A DNA stretch of 64,000 nt from Sphingorhabdus sp. (GTDB lineage Bacteria; Pseudomonadota; Alphaproteobacteria; Sphingomonadales; Sphingomonadaceae), in assembly GCA_028279555.1 (NCBI GenBank), contig JANQNO010000005.1:496001-560000 (forward strand). The letters are read 5' to 3'. The notes beneath the pieces are model-generated. The model was not told the origin of the DNA. It ran no database searches and was given only the letters and a program-made list of their open reading frames with translations. A program made the position numbers and the translations under genes. Positions 1 through 7,645 of the stretch are shown piece by piece; within the stretch, counting starts at the first letter, position 1, and every line of letters begins with the position of its first letter.

Positions 1-410
1 GCATCCCATGTATCGTTCAGGTTTTCGTCAATATAGGGCTCGTTGTTGTTGCAGGTGCCGTCACCATCCGTATCGGTCCATTGTTCTGCCTGTGCAGCCG
101 CAGCTTTCGTGAATGTCTTGTAAAAGCGGCGAGTCACCGTCACCGTCGCGTTGGGAGAAACATTCTTGATTGCATCTGTGATTTTCTGGTCCATCAGTTG
201 CTGCTGCGCGGTAACCGCCGCCCCCTCGAGCGAAGAGTCGCGCGCAAGATCCTCCATTTTGCCGGCAATTACCGTCTTCACATAATAGCCGTGACCCAGG
301 TCGAAGGCACCCAAAAGCATCACGATCAGCACCGGGGAAATCAGCCCGAATTCGGTAACGGATACTCCATCTTGGTTGACCAGGAGCTTCTTGAATTTTC
401 GTAAGAACAT
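1..410 (-). CDS. TadE-like pilus assembly protein (3' end outside window)
   Basis: The reading frame starts at the ATG whose first base is 410 and is still open at base 1, so about 136 N-terminal residues are visible. The N-terminus is basic, then has a TadE-like pseudopilin segment (GVSVTEFGLISPVLIVMLLG) that should span the inner membrane, followed by a periplasmic stretch. TadE-family minor pilins take part in assembly of the Tad/Flp tight-adherence pilus. It lies 11 bases downstream of the TadG-like gene on the same strand, which supports one operon. The C-terminal part is beyond the window, so full length and the terminal domain cannot be judged. Confidence 0.75.
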   Translation of the reverse strand, partial: MFLRKFKKLLVNQDGVSVTEFGLISPVLIVMLLGAFDLGHGYYVKTVIAGKMEDLARDSSLEGAAVTAQQQLMDQKITDAIKNVSPNATVTVTRRFYKTFTKAAAAQAEQWTDTDGDGTCNNNEPYIDENLNDTWD

Positions 411-421
411 CAGGAATATCC

Positions 422-2581
422 TTAGCTTGTCAGTCGCAGATTGGAGAGTTCAGAAGCGATCGCCTTAAACTCTCTGACGAGGTCAGCAACACTGGTCGCC
501 TGGATATACTTGTTTGGCGACGCGCAATTTTGCAGCCGGGTTTCAGTTGTACTGCTGACGCCGCCGCCATAGGAAACAACCCACAATGTGATGTTCATAT
601 TCTTGACAGCTGTGCAGATTGCCTGCGCCCTTGCGTCGTTATTTGCCCTTAGCCAGGCCGAGCTGGGCGCAGAAACCCCGTCATTCTGTCGGCGGTCCCA
701 CCAGTTCAGGCCATAGGCAGAATAATCCGACGTGTTGTTAACGGTGTCGCCATCGGTCATGAAGATCATGTGACGCTCGACGGTTTTTCCGGGCTGTGCG
801 GTGATACCCGAGAAGATTCCGGTGGGCGACATAAGGCGCGCACCCCACAGCAAGCCAATATCATGGTATGTGTTGTTCGTCGGAGACAGACCGTTGATAT
901 AATCCATAAATGCCGTCGGGCCCCAATTCTGGTAGGTTTTAGATTCCATTGGGCAGCTATAAGCACCATCATCAACGTCGCCGCTGTTGTAATGATAGCC
1001 CGGCGTGTAGTTCTCAACGTCATACAGGTTGGACTCGCCAGTCCCGTAAAGCGTTCTTGTGGTGAAACTGCCATTCGGCCATTCGCGCTCATAGGTGACA
1101 TCATCGAGCATAGGGCCCCATTGCGTGGCGGAATCGCCGGTATTGGGGACCATGTCGATATTCATGTCATGGGCAGTCGAGGGAATGGGATCCCAGTTGT
1201 CCGATGGATCACTGTCATTGACGCGCGCCGTCTGACGCTCCTCGATACAACCGTCCCAGGTTATGGTCCGGTTGGTACCGTTACTTCCGATCGGCAGATC
1301 GATGGTCGTACGCCATGCATTTGCCGAAGTGTTTTTGAGCGCACTTACGTCGAATGTTACCGGCTTGTAATGCCAGCCTTCGAAGGACTGGTCCGATACC
1401 CAGGTTATTGGCACCGTTGTCGTGAAGAGCTGGGTCGATTCAGTGCTGCTCGAATAGCGGCGCTGCAGGCGGCAGCGGCGCCAGCTGAAATACCTGTAGC
1501 GATATTCTACATTGCCAGTCGTAGTGACCTGCTCGTAGGTGCGGGTCACATGTGTGTCAGGATGTGATGGCGGATCGGGCGTCTGCGATACAAAGTTCAG
1601 GCTGCCCGTGCTGGTATCGGTCCCGTTTGGCGGAGGTGAAACCCTGTTGCATTGCCATGGCCAGCCGCGGAAGCTGCTGGAATAGGTTGTTCCACCGACC
1701 GTCACGTTCGAATAAAGCGTTTGCCAGCCGGTTGCTCCGCCATTTGTTGTAGTGGGCGACCCCGACGGCGATGGGCTGCTTTCTGTTCCATAGTTGGGGG
1801 CATAGCCAGAGCCTCCAGACCACTGGGCTTCGCGCGACTGATATGTCCAATTGTCGGCCATATAGTCGAGTGGCAGCAATTTCCCGACATTCACATTGAC
1901 CGAATAGGGAACGAAGCCATAACGCAGCGAGACGTCAGCCGAGTTGCCACCGTTCGGATCGGTTGTTTCTCCGCAATCAGCAGGTGAGATATCCGTGATA
2001 TTGATCTTGGTGAGCGTTTCGTAGAAGCATTTGGTGGCTTTTTTGAGCCCGTTCATCTTGCTCTCCGAGGAGCCGGGGGCGGGATCTCCCATCGAACCAG
2101 TCACGTCGAGCACGAACATTACATCGGTGTTCGGAATACGCAGTTCTGCCTGACAGTTTACAGTCACCGATCTTTTGTCGACATCAAAAACCTTCATCAG
2201 TGTCATCGGGATGTCTGCCGAAGCGGTCCCGTCTACCGCTCCACCCGTTTCGGTGAAGGACTTGGTCATATTTTCCGATCCATAAGAACCAGGCTTGAAG
2301 TTCAGGTCGAACATTCTTTCGGCCTGCGTCCTTGCATTATGGTTGTCATCTGACCATTGGCCGGCACCCATCACTTTGCGGCCCATTAGTGAACCTGCGT
2401 CGCAGGCTGCTTGCAGATTGGTTCGAACCAGATAGACGCGGCTCATATCGACCGCGCCGCCGGCAAGCCCGATGACCGGGATCACCGCTGCGGCCAGGAT
2501 GGCAATGGTGTTACCAGCCTCATCGCGCAACAGCCGCGACAGAAAGCCACCTTTTTTCTGAATATCTTTATTTTCGGCCAT
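422..2581 (-). CDS. TadG-like pilus assembly protein with split vWA domain
   Basis: A 719-residue protein. Residues 20-55 form a TadE/TadG-type hydrophobic N-terminus (AGNTIAILAAAVIPVIGLAG). A von Willebrand A fold begins near residue 153, with the MIDAS-type motif DVTGS at 159-163, and resumes with MIFMTDGD ending near 612, finishing at the C-terminus. The two halves are separated by about 450 residues rich in Ser, Thr, Tyr, Trp and Gly, so this is much longer than a plain 200-residue vWA domain. TadG proteins act with TadE/TadF in Tad pilus assembly or anchoring at the envelope. It is followed by the TadE-like gene in the same direction. The family call is firm; the role of the insert is unknown. 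Confidence 0.8.
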   Translation of the reverse strand: MAENKDIQKKGGFLSRLLRDEAGNTIAILAAAVIPVIGLAGGAVDMSRVYLVRTNLQAACDAGSLMGRKVMGAGQWSDDNHNARTQAERMFDLNFKPGSYGSENMTKSFTETGGAVDGTASADIPMTLMKVFDVDKRSVTVNCQAELRIPNTDVMFVLDVTGSMGDPAPGSSESKMNGLKKATKCFYETLTKINITDISPADCGETTDPNGGNSADVSLRYGFVPYSVNVNVGKLLPLDYMADNWTYQSREAQWSGGSGYAPNYGTESSPSPSGSPTTTNGGATGWQTLYSNVTVGGTTYSSSFRGWPWQCNRVSPPPNGTDTSTGSLNFVSQTPDPPSHPDTHVTRTYEQVTTTGNVEYRYRYFSWRRCRLQRRYSSSTESTQLFTTTVPITWVSDQSFEGWHYKPVTFDVSALKNTSANAWRTTIDLPIGSNGTNRTITWDGCIEERQTARVNDSDPSDNWDPIPSTAHDMNIDMVPNTGDSATQWGPMLDDVTYEREWPNGSFTTRTLYGTGESNLYDVENYTPGYHYNSGDVDDGAYSCPMESKTYQNWGPTAFMDYINGLSPTNNTYHDIGLLWGARLMSPTGIFSGITAQPGKTVERHMIFMTDGDTVNNTSDYSAYGLNWWDRRQNDGVSAPSSAWLRANNDARAQAICTAVKNMNITLWVVSYGGGVSSTTETRLQNCASPNKYIQATSVADLVREFKAIASELSNLRLTS

Positions 2582-2717
2582 AATGGTCGAGCCCCTGATT
2601 GCGTATACGAATTACAGAGTGCCATTTAGCCGTGGTTTGGTAAGCGGGTTTTGAAGATCATTGGTTACCGCTTTCTTTACCTTGATTTTCGGCAAAATTC
2701 GGTCAGTTGATGACGCC

Positions 2718-3356
2718 ATGATTGGTAAAGATGCCGCCCTTGACCCGCCAAAACGGCTCGCGCTTGCCTATTTAAAGGGTGATATCAGGCGGCTGCTGGC
2801 CTTTCTGCTGACATTTGACGCCAGACTTTCAAAAATAGTTCTGCGGGGCGGCGAAGCGGTTATCGGCCAAATGCGGATGGCCTGGTGGCGCGACGTCTTG
2901 ACGAAGCCGGCGGCGAAGCGCCCGCAGGGCGAGCCGCTCATTGCCGAGCTTTCGGTACTGGAAAAACAGTTTGAAGGGAACGATCTCGCAGCATCGTTGC
3001 TTTCGGTTGTGGATGCCTGGGATCTGCTGCTCGCGCATGAGGATTGGAGCGACGAGATTTGCCGGCAGCATGCCGAATTGCGGGCAAAGGGCATCTTTTG
3101 TCCGGTTGGGCAAGCGCTGAATTTAGCAGATATCAAAACGGTTCAGGATTATGGAACCCGTTGGGCGCTATTTGACTTGTCGGCGAAAAGCGATGCCAAT
3201 TTGGCGGCTAGCCTGACAGGCTCTGCGACCTTGCCACGCCTGCCGAGAAAGGCGCGGGCGCTCTCGCTTCTCACCATGGCGGCACGCCAGCAATATCTTG
3301 GCGGCAATTGGCAATCCGGTATACGATTGATGGCTCATGGCTTGACGGGGCTTTAG
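2718..3356 (+). CDS. squalene/phytoene synthase-family protein (NDUFAF6-like)
   Basis: The ATG at 2718 (product about 212 residues) is preferred to an upstream in-frame ATG at 2661, which would add a poorly conserved leader. The product resembles the short squalene/phytoene synthase-like proteins of alphaproteobacteria, with the phrase QMRMAWWRDVL typical of that group and of mitochondrial NDUFAF6. It is clearly shorter than true synthases (about 280 residues) and I cannot find the two Asp-rich prenyl-diphosphate motifs, so it is probably not a terpene synthase. NDUFAF6 helps complex I assembly, but extending that role here is inference. It is a lone gene, divergent from the Tad genes. Confidence 0.5.
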   Translation: MIGKDAALDPPKRLALAYLKGDIRRLLAFLLTFDARLSKIVLRGGEAVIGQMRMAWWRDVLTKPAAKRPQGEPLIAELSVLEKQFEGNDLAASLLSVVDAWDLLLAHEDWSDEICRQHAELRAKGIFCPVGQALNLADIKTVQDYGTRWALFDLSAKSDANLAASLTGSATLPRLPRKARALSLLTMAARQQYLGGNWQSGIRLMAHGLTGL

Positions 3357-3442
3357 GGTCATGGTGAATTGACGTCTCGGCACCCCTTGAGATTCCCATG
3401 GGGTTCCTGCTGGTTGGGCAAATCTGGCAGGAGAATGGGCTG

Positions 3443-3910
3443 ATGCGCAAATATTTGATTGGCGGTTTCGCGGCGGCGGCGATGATTTCGGGCGGGCTAT
3501 GGCTGTGGCAGGGTGTCGCCATGCAGGAAGAGGAAATTCCTGCGCCGCCTCCGCCGGAAGAGCCAAGGGAACTGGAGTTACCCGAGGCGAGGCCGGGAGC
3601 ACCGGCCTATGGCCCGGTACCACCAACGCCCCCAAAAGCACCCGAAACGAGCCGGGAGGAGCGCAGGTTCAATCGTTATGACAAAGACCGGAACGAACTC
3701 ATCACAAGAATTGAGCTGATGTCCAGCCGGACAAAGGCGTTCAGGAAACTCGACCGCGACGGGAATAATCTGCTGACATTCGAAGAATGGGCTGTGCGGA
3801 CAAGCGATCGTTTTCGCGGTGCTGACAGGAACCGCGATGGCCGGTTGACGCGCAAGGAATTTGCAACCACGCGGCCAAAGCGGAGGGCCAGGCCAAAATG
3901 CAGATGCTGA
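3443..3910 (+). CDS. EF-hand domain protein, membrane-anchored or secreted
   Basis: The start at ATG 3443 is chosen because a GGAG-type ribosome site lies just upstream and the protein then begins with a clean hydrophobic segment (residues 3-20, YLIGGFAAAAMISGG). The product is about 155 residues. After the membrane or signal segment comes a Pro-rich linker, then three EF-hand-like loops: DKDRNELITRIE (weak), DRDGNNLLTFEE and DRNRDGRLTRKE. The last two keep the Asp-x-Asp/Asn spacing and the final Glu of calcium-binding loops. A calcium-binding envelope protein is a fair inference; no specific function is suggested by its neighbours. It ends 4 bases before the convergent trmFO. Confidence 0.7.
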   Translation: MRKYLIGGFAAAAMISGGLWLWQGVAMQEEEIPAPPPPEEPRELELPEARPGAPAYGPVPPTPPKAPETSREERRFNRYDKDRNELITRIELMSSRTKAFRKLDRDGNNLLTFEEWAVRTSDRFRGADRNRDGRLTRKEFATTRPKRRARPKCRC

Positions 3911-3914
3911 AGCG

Positions 3915-5243
3915 TTAAAGCGCGTTTGCCTGACGCCAGTCGGTCATCGCGCGCCGCGCCCTTGCCGTCATGGCCTGTTTGCGCTGCTTTTTGTGGATGC
4001 GCTGGCCAAGCGGTTCGAAAAGACCGAAATTCACATTCATCGGCTGATAATCATCACTCTGTGCATCTCCGGTAATGTGGTTCAGAAGCGCTCCCATGGC
4101 GGTCTGCGATGATGGCGGTGTGATAGTAGTTCCGCTGATTTCAGCCGCGGTCATGATGCCGGCCATCAGCCCGACTGCTGAACTTTCGACATAGCCTTCG
4201 CATCCCGTGATTTGGCCGGCAAAGCGGATATGCGGAGCAGTTTTGAGGCGCAGCTGGCGATCGAGCAGGATGGGCGAGCGAATGAACGTGTTGCGATGCA
4301 TGCCGCCGAGCCGCGCGAATTCGGCCTTCTCCAGACCCGGAATGGTGCGGAAAAGATCGACCTGCGCGCCATATTTCATCTTGGTCTGAAAGCCGACAAT
4401 GTTCCAGAGGGTGCCCTGTTTATTGTCCTGTCTGAGCTGAACAACGGCATGCGCTCTTTTCCCGGTGGCCGGGTTGGTGAGCCCTACCGGTTTCAAAGGA
4501 CCGAAGCGAAGCGTATCGAGACCGCGTGACGCCATGACCTCAATTGGCATGCAGCCTTCGAAATAGGGCGTGTCTTTCTCCCATTCCCTGAATTCCGCCT
4601 TTTCGGCGTCGATCAACCCTTGATGAAATGCCGTATATTGTGCTTCATCCATTGGGCAGTTGATGTAGTCCTTGCCATCGCCCTTATCCCAGCGGGACTG
4701 ATACCAGGCCACATCCATGTCGATGCTGTGATGATGGACGATAGGAGCAATCGCGTCGAAAAAAGCGAGCCGGTCCTCTCCTGTCGTGTCGATAATGCTC
4801 TGTGCGAGGCTGTCTGCCGTCAAAGGACCGGTGGCGACCATCGTCAATCCCGTTTCGGGCAACCTGTCAACACGTTCTCGCGAGATTTCTATATTACTAT
4901 TGTTTTTTAGTTCTTTCTGCACAATATCTGAGAAAATATCCCGGTCTACAGCAAGCGCTGACCCTGCTGGCACCCGGGCTTCATCGGCGGCACGCATGAT
5001 CAGCGAGTCCAAATCACGCATTTCCTGATGCAACAAACCAACAGCGTTATTTTCGGCATCATCGCTGCGAAAGCTGTTCGAGCAGACAAGCTCTGCCAGG
5101 CCGTCGGTCTGGTGTGCGGGCGTGGTTTCGCCAGATCCGCGCATTTCCGATAGTTTCACGCGGATACCACGTTTGGCAAGTTGCCAGGCTGCTTCGCTGC
5201 CCGCCAGTCCGCCGCCAATGATATGAACCTGATAATCCCGCAT
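3915..5243 (-). CDS. trmFO: methylenetetrahydrofolate--tRNA-(uracil-5)-methyltransferase TrmFO
   Basis: TrmFO makes m5U54 in the tRNA T-loop, using methylenetetrahydrofolate and FADH2. The protein, 442 residues, opens with the FAD-binding signature [20 protein letters not shown] and has the family phrase [12 protein letters not shown] and the C-terminal [18 protein letters not shown]. The frame stays open upstream to 5768, but the FAD motif begins right after the ATG at 5243, so the upstream part is treated as non-coding; it also overlaps the divergent NnrD gene. Length matches the family (about 440-460). It converges with the EF-hand gene and is divergent from the NAD(P)H-hydrate dehydratase gene. 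Confidence 0.93.
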   Translation of the reverse strand: MRDYQVHIIGGGLAGSEAAWQLAKRGIRVKLSEMRGSGETTPAHQTDGLAELVCSNSFRSDDAENNAVGLLHQEMRDLDSLIMRAADEARVPAGSALAVDRDIFSDIVQKELKNNSNIEISRERVDRLPETGLTMVATGPLTADSLAQSIIDTTGEDRLAFFDAIAPIVHHHSIDMDVAWYQSRWDKGDGKDYINCPMDEAQYTAFHQGLIDAEKAEFREWEKDTPYFEGCMPIEVMASRGLDTLRFGPLKPVGLTNPATGKRAHAVVQLRQDNKQGTLWNIVGFQTKMKYGAQVDLFRTIPGLEKAEFARLGGMHRNTFIRSPILLDRQLRLKTAPHIRFAGQITGCEGYVESSAVGLMAGIMTAAEISGTTITPPSSQTAMGALLNHITGDAQSDDYQPMNVNFGLFEPLGQRIHKKQRKQAMTARARRAMTDWRQANAL

Positions 5244-5303
5244 GGCCCGCGCCGTTATCAAAGAAGCTTGCCAAGGAATAGTCAAAAGCGGCAGAAGGCC
5301 CCC

Positions 5304-6134
5304 ATGGGCTTTTCGATCAGCTTGAGCGACGACCATATCATCCAGCAACCGGTGCTTCGCGCGCCAGCACCTGAGACGCACAAATTTCATCGCGGACATG
5401 CCCTGGTCTTCAGTGGCCCGCAATTTCGTACCGGCGGCTCGAGGCTCGCCGCGCAGGCAGCGCTTGGCGTTGGTGCGGGGCTCGTTACCCTGGTTGGGAC
5501 CGAGAAAGCACTGATGGAACATGCAGCGCAGGTTACCGCGATCATGCTGCAACTGCGCGATGGCGAATTTGACGCGATCGACAGCCGCGTCACGGCCTTT
5601 GCAATCGGCCCGGCTTATGGCACCGGCGGGCGCTGCCGGCGCGATGTGCTTGCGCTCGCAGGACAGGGGCGGGCAATGGTGATCGATGCCGACGGATTGA
5701 CGGCGTTCAAGGATCAGCGCGAAGAGCTGTTTGGATCGCTGCATGATCAGACGGTTTTGACACCGCATGAGGGCGAGTTTGCCCGGCTGTTTCCCGACAT
5801 AGAGCTGGATGACAGGGTGGATGCGGCAAAAAGGGCCGCCAACCTTGCCGGATGTATTGTGCTACTTAAAGGACCCAAGACCGTTGTTGCCGCGCCCGAT
5901 GGGCGGTTTGCGATCAATGAGCATGCTTTGTCCTGGCTTGCAACGGCAGGCTCGGGCGATGTGTTGACAGGCCTGATTTGCGGTGTGATGGCGCAGGGAA
6001 TGGGCGCGTTTCGGGCGGCATGCATAGCGGCCTGGCTACATGGCGACATTGCCATCAGACATGGCCCGGGCCTAACCGCAGATCGCATGATCGATGCAAT
6101 TGCGGCGGTTCTTGCGGTTTGCGAGCAAAAATAG
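5304..6134 (+). CDS. nnrD: ADP-dependent NAD(P)H-hydrate dehydratase domain protein
   Basis: This enzyme repairs damaged NADHX and NADPHX back to NADH and NADPH. The 276-residue product is the ribokinase-like dehydratase domain only, without the N-terminal NnrE epimerase domain often fused to it. Motifs include an N-terminal [46 protein letters not shown] and the catalytic-site phrase [15 protein letters not shown] 5304 is chosen because the upstream extension overlaps the trmFO start. It sits 12 bases ahead of a YhhN-type membrane gene, probably cotranscribed. No separate epimerase gene is visible in this window. Confidence 0.85.
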   Translation: MGFSISLSDDHIIQQPVLRAPAPETHKFHRGHALVFSGPQFRTGGSRLAAQAALGVGAGLVTLVGTEKALMEHAAQVTAIMLQLRDGEFDAIDSRVTAFAIGPAYGTGGRCRRDVLALAGQGRAMVIDADGLTAFKDQREELFGSLHDQTVLTPHEGEFARLFPDIELDDRVDAAKRAANLAGCIVLLKGPKTVVAAPDGRFAINEHALSWLATAGSGDVLTGLICGVMAQGMGAFRAACIAAWLHGDIAIRHGPGLTADRMIDAIAAVLAVCEQK

Positions 6135-6146
6135 CGGGAGAGGGGC

Positions 6147-6797
6147 ATGGCACAAGATCTGGCACACAAACGACCCTGGCTGTTTGCCAGCCTGGTCTTT
6201 GGCCTTTCCTATCCCTTTGCTGGACTGGTGAGTTTGGCGGGTACCTATGAGATTATATGGAAAATGCTGCCACTGGCGCTGCTGGTGCCGTATGCGCTTC
6301 GCCGTCACCACAGTACCGAATTTGTCATACTGGCCGCAATCCTTGCATTCTGCGCGTTGGGAGATGGATTGATCGAGATCGATCTTGTCGCGGGCGGGAT
6401 TGCATTTGGTATCGGTCATATGGTTGCAATCTGGCTTTTCTCGCGCCACCGGCGGCCAGCGCTCGCATTTAGCCAGAAACTGTTGATTTTGGCGGTGTTG
6501 GCGCTGACGCCCCTGACGGCTTTTCTGCTGGCTGGCAGCCTTGCCGCCGCATATTCGCTATTGCTCGCAGCGATGGCGGCAATGGCTTGGAGCAGCAGCT
6601 TTTCCAGATACCGCGTTGGCTTGGGCGCAATGCTATTTGTTATATCCGATCTGCTGATCTTTGCGCGTGAGGGCCAAAATTTGGCGCTTCCCTATCTGGA
6701 CGCAGTCATCTGGTATCTCTATTATGCCGGCATGGTCATGATTGCCACGGGGGTAGTGCAGACATTGGTGAAATGGGCGACGGAAAATCCCAAATAA
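6147..6797 (+). CDS. YhhN/TMEM86-type membrane protein (lysoplasmalogenase family)
   Basis: A 216-residue, very hydrophobic protein with about seven or eight predicted membrane spans and almost no soluble loops. The arrangement and the phrases GDGLIEIDLVAGGIAFGIGH and GAMLFVISDLLIFAR match the YhhN family, whose animal members (TMEM86) hydrolyse the vinyl-ether bond of lysoplasmalogens; the bacterial substrate is not established. A GGAGAGG-type ribosome site precedes ATG 6147. It lies 12 bases after the NnrD-like gene. The end is 5 bases from the convergent dioxygenase. Confidence 0.75.
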   Translation: MAQDLAHKRPWLFASLVFGLSYPFAGLVSLAGTYEIIWKMLPLALLVPYALRRHHSTEFVILAAILAFCALGDGLIEIDLVAGGIAFGIGHMVAIWLFSRHRRPALAFSQKLLILAVLALTPLTAFLLAGSLAAAYSLLLAAMAAMAWSSSFSRYRVGLGAMLFVISDLLIFAREGQNLALPYLDAVIWYLYYAGMVMIATGVVQTLVKWATENPK

Positions 6798-6802
6798 ACT
6801 GG

Positions 6803-7645
6803 CTATTTGCGACAGGCCGCGATCGTAGTCCGGTGAAGCTCGCGCCGATGCCCCTCATATCCGCCGGTCGCGCGGTGTAGCAAGGAGCGATTATCCCACA
6901 TTACCAGCATGTTATTTTCCCATTTGTGGCGATAGACAAACGCGTCCTGCGTTTGCCAAGCGGATAGTTCGGCAATCAGTTCGAGCGCCTCAGCATCATC
7001 CATACCCGCGATCCCGACAACATAGCTCAAGCTGCTGAAGAGAGCTTCCTTGCCGGTTTCCGGGTGCTTGAGGACAAGCGGATGCTCCTGCGTTGCCAGC
7101 GCTTCCTTGCCGGGCCGGATCGCCATCGAACGCCCAGTATCATTGTCGCCATAAAGCCCGTCTGGCGCATAACCCCGGCTAGCCGAATGAATGGCTGTCA
7201 GCGAACGGCAATAGTCTTTCCTGTCGGCGGGCAAGGCTGCAAATGCAGCATGCTGGTTGGCAAACAGCGTGTCCCCGCCCTTGGACGGAATTTCGATCGC
7301 CATCAGGCAGGTTCCTGAAGGCGGATATTTCTGAAAGCTCCAGTCGCTATGCCAGCTTTCCGCGAAAATCGGCGACGCTTCGTCCGCTTCGCGCAAAATG
7401 GCGGCAATATTCTCTCTTCCCTCTATCGGGTCGAAGAAAGGATCATCCCCGAATTTGCCGAAATAGCGGGTGAAACGCTCGAGATCGTCATCATCCATAA
7501 TCTGGCCGGGAAATGCCAGCACATGATGCTCAAGCCAGGCCGACCGGATCGCGGCAACCTCGCCGTCGCTTAGCGGCTTTGCGAGGTCGACACCTGTAAT
7601 GGCAGCGCCGCAGGCCTGACCGGAAGGCTCTACCTCAATCGGCAT
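6803..7645 (-). CDS. TauD/TfdA-family Fe(II)/2-oxoglutarate dioxygenase
   Basis: A 280-residue protein of the taurine/2,4-D dioxygenase family, which oxidise small organic substrates with 2-oxoglutarate and O2. The iron facial triad is visible as WHSD (His and Asp of the HxD motif) and the distal His in LLHRATGGYEGHRRELHRTT; the Arg in the last phrase would bind 2-oxoglutarate. The substrate cannot be told from sequence; no sulfonate or phenoxyacid genes are nearby. Its start overlaps the end of gyrA by 11 bases on the same strand, so it is probably translated from the gyrA transcript. Confidence 0.88.
   Translation of the reverse strand: MPIEVEPSGQACGAAITGVDLAKPLSDGEVAAIRSAWLEHHVLAFPGQIMDDDDLERFTRYFGKFGDDPFFDPIEGRENIAAILREADEASPIFAESWHSDWSFQKYPPSGTCLMAIEIPSKGGDTLFANQHAAFAALPADRKDYCRSLTAIHSASRGYAPDGLYGDNDTGRSMAIRPGKEALATQEHPLVLKHPETGKEALFSSLSYVVGIAGMDDAEALELIAELSAWQTQDAFVYRHKWENNMLVMWDNRSLLHRATGGYEGHRRELHRTTIAACRK

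Noticed and set aside
770-1567. 265-codon plus-strand frame
   Set aside because: Antisense to the TadG-like gene, with no recognisable protein features.
5244-5768. N-terminal extension of trmFO to 617 residues
   Set aside because: The FAD motif follows directly after the ATG at 5243, the upstream part is unlike any TrmFO, and it would overlap the divergent NnrD gene for over 450 bases.
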